Source: Conus ventricosus (Eukaryota; Mollusca; Gastropoda; Neogastropoda; Conidae). Taken from it: DNA of 64,000 nucleotides. The stretch is taken from contig CM031601.1 of assembly GCA_018398815.1 (NCBI GenBank), positions 20,896,466 through 20,960,465 of the forward strand, in the 5' to 3' direction. A model generated the notes under the pieces. The model saw nothing but the letters and a program-made list of their open reading frames with translations. It was not told the DNA's origin and ran no database searches. Of the stretch, positions 58,779 through 64,000 are shown in pieces; position 1 is the stretch's first letter; each line of letters starts with the position of its first letter. A program made the position numbers and the translations under genes.

Positions 58779-60194
58779 CTGACAAGGAGAATTATTTCTT
58801 TCAATAGTGTTTAATTTGTACTTGAAAACATCCAGACGCATTCAGATGAAATATATGAGTATGTGTTTTTTTTTTGCACGTGTCCCTAAACCGCGAACTG
58901 TCGTTGCTGACTTCATCATCACAAATTCCATTATCACATCAATTTTTTTTTTAACCTCAGGCTTCTTCATAGATTACATTACGACAAATTCCATCAACAG
59001 AGACTTTATCGTTATAGACTTCATCACATACTTCATCATCACAAACCTCATCATCACAGAGTTTTGTCACATATCATCAACACTTCATCATCGTAGATTT
59101 AATCGTCACAGACTTCACCATAAGATTTTATCGTCATGAGTCTACAGACCTAATCATCGAAGATTCCATCATCAATGACGTCATCATAAACTACATCTTA
59201 AACACGTCATCACTCTAGACACCATCATCAAAGACTTCAAGTTGGATGTTGTCAACTCAAACTGCAGCATAGATGAAAAGCAGAGCTGGGGGGTTGTCAT
59301 TTTGCATGTCAAGGAATCCTTTTTTCTTCTGCTGTCTGCTTTGAACCGGTACAAACATGATTTCACAGGCCATGCATTGAATGAATAATCAATGAGAAAG
59401 CTAGAAAAAAAGCACATATTGCGACAATTAGCTTTACATTTAAAGTGAATACGTAATGAGAAAACGAGAAAAGTTTGCACACGTTACCATAAAACGTTTT
59501 ACCTACATGAATAAATGATGAGAAAACAAGCACAGATTTGATGCATTCCGGTTGGAATGATTGCAAATGTCATGGTGCAGGGGAGGATCTGGTGTGACGT
59601 GTCAGTCACCCTGAGATAAAAGCCAATCATGATTGACGCTGGGGGAAACTGAAATGTGGCGACTGCACCGATTTAAATTTTTAGATGTTGAGAAAGACGA
59701 TTTACATCTTGTCATCACTGTTTCTTTGACAGCATGCCATGTAATCGTTAAAATAATCGATGACATTGCCATTCCCATTACCGCCAACCCTCTCTCATTT
59801 TTTGGATAATAATTTGCTGCACGTGCATTCCTCTGAAATGTAATCGATTCTTATCAGGTAGGAAAGAAAAAAGAAACGCGCCTCCCCCCCCCCCCCCCCC
59901 CCTCCAAGGTGCCAGGGGAACTCGGAGAATACTGTACAAGAGCAATTCTTATGGCACTTGGACTTACTGAACTAACACTTTCTTTAAACGAAGTACTATC
60001 ATTGCTTGGTTGTCAGCTATTGGAGAGATTTCCATTTTATCTCAGTTTTAGGAAAATCCCATTGTTTTCTCGCCGTCGAGTGAATGTATTGACCAATTGG
60101 AAATCTTTTTTTTTTTCATATTCCCTGCCCGAACCATCCCTAGTCCTCCCGTCTTTCTCCTTTGCTTTATTTGATCGTTGATTCATCTCTTTTT
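58779..60194. other. Non-coding; degenerate ATCATCACA repeats and a poly-C run
   Basis: Positions 58910-59210 contain many degenerate copies of a ~15-bp CATCATCACAGACTT unit. A C-run lies at 59885-59902. Short frames show no family motif. Confidence 0.6.
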
Positions 60195-61513
60195 GTACTC
60201 CCAGTTCTTAAAGAACAGGGAGTACTTTAGAATGGGAACGAAGAAATGCTGTCTGTATGTGTGTGTGTGTGTGTCTGTCTGTCTGTGTGTCCGTGGTCAA
60301 AATGTGTTCCACTCGCTCCAGACAAAACTACTGGGTCGATCTTTCTGAAAATTTGCAGGTATGTTCATTATGGGTCAAAGATGATGCCCGACGTTTTAGT
60401 TTACCGTTACATCCGTTACTAACGGCTGTAACGGCCTGTAACGCTTTTTCTTCTTTATGGAATATCTCAGAAACTACTTGACCGATCTTTCTGAAAATTT
60501 GTAGGTATGTTCATATGGGTCACGAATAATGTCCGATGTTTTAGTTTACCGTTATAACCGTTACTAACGGTTGTAACGGCCTGTAACGGTTTTTCCTTCT
60601 TTATGGAATATCTCAGAAAGTACATGGCCAATTTATAAGCGGTTTGGATGATCTTGTGACAAATCGGATCCTCTGTCCATATGCAAGTGACGTAATGCTG
60701 AAAATGGATTAAACAACCGTTAAAAACCCTTATTCTGCTGTTATTTCGTATATATAGGTGGATTTTAATGAAATTTGGTATATAGAAAGGTTATCACACA
60801 CAAATGGCACTTCTATATAGTGTTTTAAAATTTGACCGTTAAAAACCGTTATTCTTGACATATTGTCCGATTTGGATGAAATTTGATATGTACACAGGCT
60901 TTAGCCCAGTGAGGACTAAAATACCGGTTTCAAAAGTGCATATCGGTTATATAACCGTTAAACCGTTTTTTTGCCGTTATTTTTTTATATATTGGTGGGT
61001 TTTAATGAAATTTTGTATACAGAAAGGTTATCACACACAAATGTCACTTACCTGTAGTATTTCAAAATCTGGCCGTTATAAAACCGTTATTCTTGACATA
61101 TTGTCCGATTTGGATGAAATTTGGTATGTATACAGGCTTTAGCCCAGTGAGGACTAAAATACCAGTTTCAAAAGTGTACATCGGTTATTATAACCGATAC
61201 ACCGTTATTTTGCCGTTATTTTTTATATATTGGTGGATTTTAATGCAATTTTGTATATAGAAAGGTCATCACACACAAATGGCACTTCCATGCAGTGTTT
61301 CAAAATCTGACCGTTAAAAACGGTTATTCTTGACATATTGTCCGATTTGGATGAAATTTGGTATGTACACAGGCTTTAGCCCAGTGAGGACTAAAATACC
61401 AGTTTCAAAAGTGTACATCGGTTAAATAACCGTTAAAACCGTTATTTTGCCTTTATTTCTTATCTCACAAAGCACTGGGCCGATTTATAAGCGGTTTGGA
61501 AAACTGGGAGTAC
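60195..61513. mobile_element. TIR-bounded tandem-repeat element, copy 2
   Basis: GTACTCCCAGTT at 60195-60206 and its exact complement AACTGGGAGTAC at 61502-61513 bound the element. The left end forms a 31-base hairpin (60195-60225). A TG/TGTC microsatellite follows (60258-60290), then about two 146-bp units (60300-60640), then three 238-bp units (CTTGACATATTGTCCG at 60854, 61092 and 61329). No transposase frame exists, so it is non-autonomous. Terminal hairpin plus inner tandem repeats and a microsatellite recall Helitron/Helentron-derived or molluscan pearl-type elements; class is not proven. Confidence 0.75.
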
Positions 61514-61875
61514 GTTTATATGCTTCGCATCTTTTTCCTTTTTGCTACTTTCTTTGTTTCCTTACTCCTTTTTTTTTTTTGCTTTCTGTCTTAATCCTCT
61601 CCTACATTTTTTGCACTGTTTTCTTCCATCCTTTCGAGGTGTTACTGCTCTTTGTTTATTTCGCATCTCTTATTTTCTTTCTTCTTGGTTTCATTCTTTC
61701 CTCAGTTCAGTCCTTCTTTTCCCCCTGTTCATATTTCTCCAATTTCTTCCAGATTTGGCCTTCCTCCGTTCTTCTCTTATCTTCCCCTCTTTTTTCTTTT
61801 TATTCCTTCGCTTCTTCCTTCCTTACTCCCTTTATATATATATATATATTGAACTGATCAAGGTGTCTAGGACTC
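61514..61875. other. Pyrimidine-rich sequence and (TA)n
   Basis: CT/T-rich, with (TA)n at 61833-61848. Plus-strand frames are low complexity. It would be 3' UTR or downstream DNA of the DEG/ENaC gene. Confidence 0.6.
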
Positions 61876-62008
61876 TCATTGGGGGCCCTTGGTGATTCCG
61901 AACAACCAGAAGAGGAGCCTGAAGAGGCCGATGAGGATCACCTCCACCAGCTCAGCCAGGCCGATGACGCTGGCACCCAGGAACAGTCCCATGTTGCCCC
62001 CGATACTT
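61876..62008 (-). CDS. Last exon of a DEG/ENaC channel gene (second transmembrane segment)
   Basis: On the minus strand, after a good acceptor (CCTCTCCACAG, ending at plus 62009), the frame encodes SIGGNMGLFLGASVIGLAELVE followed by a hydrophobic stretch and a short tail ending KGPQ and a TGA at 61878-61876. The G-x-x-GLF-GAS pattern is the hallmark of the DEG/ENaC second transmembrane helix, which lines the sodium pore and holds the selectivity filter. The cytoplasmic tail is very short. The joining phase does not match the exon at 62808-62899 by one base, so a small exon or a sequence error lies between them. Confidence 0.85.
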
Positions 62009-62105
62009 CTGTGGAGAGGATGAAGGGGGTGGGGTGGGAAAGTGGGGGGTAGGGTGGGGGCGAGTGGACGTCCGTTATTTCTGATATATGTACATACATT
62101 ATAGA

Positions 62106-62116
<11 letters not shown>

Positions 62117-62188
<72 letters not shown>

Positions 62189-62486
62189 AAGCGTTCTTGC
62201 CTTCCTTCCAGTACTTACTGTGTGCGTGAGGGAGGGAGGGGTCTGTCCATTTATTGAGACTCTACTCATCCTACTTGTCGTTTTCATCACAACAATACTG
62301 ACAGGTAATGTACATTCACGATGACGACGATGGTGATGATGTTGCTTGATGATGATGACACTGATGATGATGATGATGATAACAACGATAGTGATAATAA
62401 TGATCACAACAACAACAATAGCAATAATGATAATAACAATAACGATAATGATTATTATTATTACCTCCGCACGAGCATGCATGCCT

Positions 62487-62571
<85 letters not shown>
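62117..62571. repeat. CA microsatellites with ATG/ATA repeats between them
   Basis: CA tracts at 62117-62187 and 62492-62571; a (GAT/AAT)n stretch at 62315-62460. All probably lie in the intron of the DEG/ENaC gene. Confidence 0.92.
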
Positions 62572-62572
<1 letters not shown>

Positions 62573-62707
62573 AGCATGGTAGAAGCTGTCTTAAATGCCC
62601 CTGGTACCATAGTGGAACGGGAAGACCTACAGAGAAACGGATGAACAAACATACTTTATTCCAAGAGGGTTGCGTGGATATTTCTTTTCACATCCTGATC
62701 TCTGGAC

Positions 62708-62709
62708 TA

Positions 62710-62799
<90 letters not shown>
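62708..62799. repeat. GA microsatellite
   Basis: About 45 GA units with a few extra G. It begins 3 bp after the donor side of the exon at 62808 (in gene direction) and is intronic. Confidence 0.95.
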
Positions 62800-62801
<2 letters not shown>

Positions 62802-62807
62802 AGTTAC

Positions 62808-62899
62808 CCATGATCGTCATTGAATTGTACTCTGGCACATACTCAATCTCGAACAGCTTCATGTCACCATAGAAGAAATTCAGATCCAGAATGTTTTCA
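62808..62899 (-). CDS. Penultimate DEG/ENaC exon (region before TM2)
   Basis: A 92-bp exon between acceptor TGTTGCAG (ending at plus 62900) and donor GTAACT (62807-62802). It encodes ENILDLNFFYGDMKLFEIEY and ends with an acidic, tyrosine-containing segment (VPEYNSMTIM). In DEG/ENaC proteins the segment before TM2 has this pattern of two short strands with F-x-x-(L/M)-x-x-x-x-I-E. It begins with one base completing a codon and ends with one base over. Same strand and order as the TM2 exon. Confidence 0.75.
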
Positions 62900-62962
62900 C
62901 TGCAACAGTAGCAGTCACAGACGTTTGACTGATTTTTGCTGAAACGTGGAGTACATTTTCTT

Positions 62963-62963
<1 letters not shown>

Positions 62964-63054
<91 letters not shown>

Positions 63055-63121
63055 TGTGTGTGTGTGTGTGTGTGTCAGTACAACCTTGAGTTAATCTGAC
63101 AATAAATTGGTTTCAGTCAGT

Positions 63122-63188
<67 letters not shown>

Positions 63189-63194
63189 TGTGTG

Positions 63195-63246
<52 letters not shown>

Positions 63247-63250
63247 TGTG
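62964..63250. repeat. Two TG microsatellites and a (GTGC)n tract
   Basis: TG tracts at 62964-63075 and 63125-63207; GTGC repeats at 63208-63246. All are within the presumed intron upstream of the exon at 62899. Confidence 0.95.
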
Positions 63251-63359
63251 TAAAATTCCCCTGTATTCTCCTGTCTTGACTGGTTTCCTCCCAATATATT
63301 ATGTGGTATTCTTTCAAATGTGGAGTGGCTTTTTGCTGTTATGATTCACACAAATCATC

Positions 63360-64000
63360 TTGATAGCCTATACTCTCTGTCTGTTCGTTTGTGTGTCTGT
63401 CTGTGTATTTGCCTGCCTTCCTGCCCACCTGCCTGCCTGCCTGCCTGCTTGTCTGTCTCTCTGTCTGTCTGTACCCCTCTCTCTCTGTCTCTCTCTCTCT
63501 GAGTCATTTATACTCTCACTTCTGCCCTCGTTTCTTACACTGCTTTTATCTATCTTTCTATTCATTCTACTTTCCCTCCTCCTCCCCCCCATCTCCGTAA
63601 AGCATCCTGTACCCCCACTTCCCTGTATCTCTTTCCTCCCCTCATACACGCTAAAACCACTTGGACGCATGCGTGCGCGCGCACACACACATACACACAT
63701 GCGCATGCATGCGCAGTCATGCACGCACGCATGGACATGATGCATAAACATGTTAATTAAGATCAGGGATGGATTCAGTCTTAAAAATCTCCATACCTTG
63801 CTCATGTAGTCTTTCCATATCCTTCCCCACCCCTCCCTCGCTCCCCCTGCGACACCCAAACAGACACACACGTATCACACATCTCTGCTGTTCAGCGTGG
63901 GATCTTTCAAACCTATTTCTACAGATGAAAGAACAACACCCCCCCCCCCCCAACAAAACAAAAACAACAACAACAAGAACAAAAAAGGACAGCAAGCATA
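63360..64000. other. CT-rich and (CTGC)n sequence, no firm exon
   Basis: (CCTG)n at 63410-63450, CT-rich DNA to 63600, CA/GCGC alternation at 63664-63730 and a C-run at 63938-63949. A weak candidate exon at 63787-63850 was considered and rejected. Confidence 0.6.

Noticed and set aside
62219..62297. 79-bp candidate exon between the two DEG/ENaC exons (CAG acceptor, GTAAGT donor)
   Set aside because: Its length would fix the phase problem, but in that phase it meets a stop after three codons.
63787..63850. Candidate DEG/ENaC exon on the minus strand (frame with KDMERLHEQ)
   Set aside because: Very short, weak acceptor surroundings and no recognised motif.

Overview
The window looks like nuclear DNA from a lophotrochozoan animal, most likely a marine gastropod mollusc. 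The species is an inference; it rests on DEG/ENaC channel exons with spliceosomal introns, long CA/TG and GA microsatellites, tRNA-derived SINEs, several LINE families, Ty3/gypsy elements and Maverick/Polinton DNA transposons. Host coding sequence is sparse. One internal DEG/ENaC exon lies at the left end (minus strand, 2569-2797). The last exons of a DEG/ENaC gene lie at the right end (minus strand, 62899-61876). Almost everything between is mobile or repetitive DNA.

Layout. 0-8 kb: a fold-back element split by a SINE, tandem repeats, the DEG/ENaC exon, a solo LTR with a perfect target duplication, and a degraded LINE carrying a nested insertion. 8.2-15.8 kb: sequence of poor consensus quality holding a 40-bp minisatellite and a second SINE copy. 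15.8-34.5 kb: two related Polintons in opposite orientation (A, 16455-22320; B, from 23359 to beyond the gap), each bordered by fragments of one LINE family. They carry integrase, protein-primed DNA polymerase B, a packaging-type ATPase and small uncharacterised proteins, all broken. 34491-35490 is a 1000-N gap. 35.5-38.7 kb: a promoter-like motif cluster and two oppositely oriented LINE pieces. 38.7-39.8 kb: a tandem-repeat element, with a second copy at 60.2-61.5 kb.

40085-46887 is a two-LTR Ty3/gypsy element on the minus strand. It has a tRNA-Arg-like primer site, a polypurine tract and a GTGTG target duplication, and its integrase region lies upstream of RT/RNase H, the Gmr1-type order. 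47.4-48.5 kb is a satellite. 50437-58762 is a second LTR element with 2.1-kb LTRs and a tRNA-Pro-like primer site. Both LTR elements sit in dinucleotide repeats.

Three blocks (about 8.2-15.8, 23.3-32.3 and 51.35-57.46 kb) show runaway homopolymers and constant frame breaks. Comparison of the paired 2.1-kb LTRs indicates that this is assembly error and not evolutionary decay, so reading frames there are unreliable. The most interesting biology is the Polinton pair with its small-protein cluster, the TIR-bounded tandem-repeat element, and the gypsy element with rearranged pol order.
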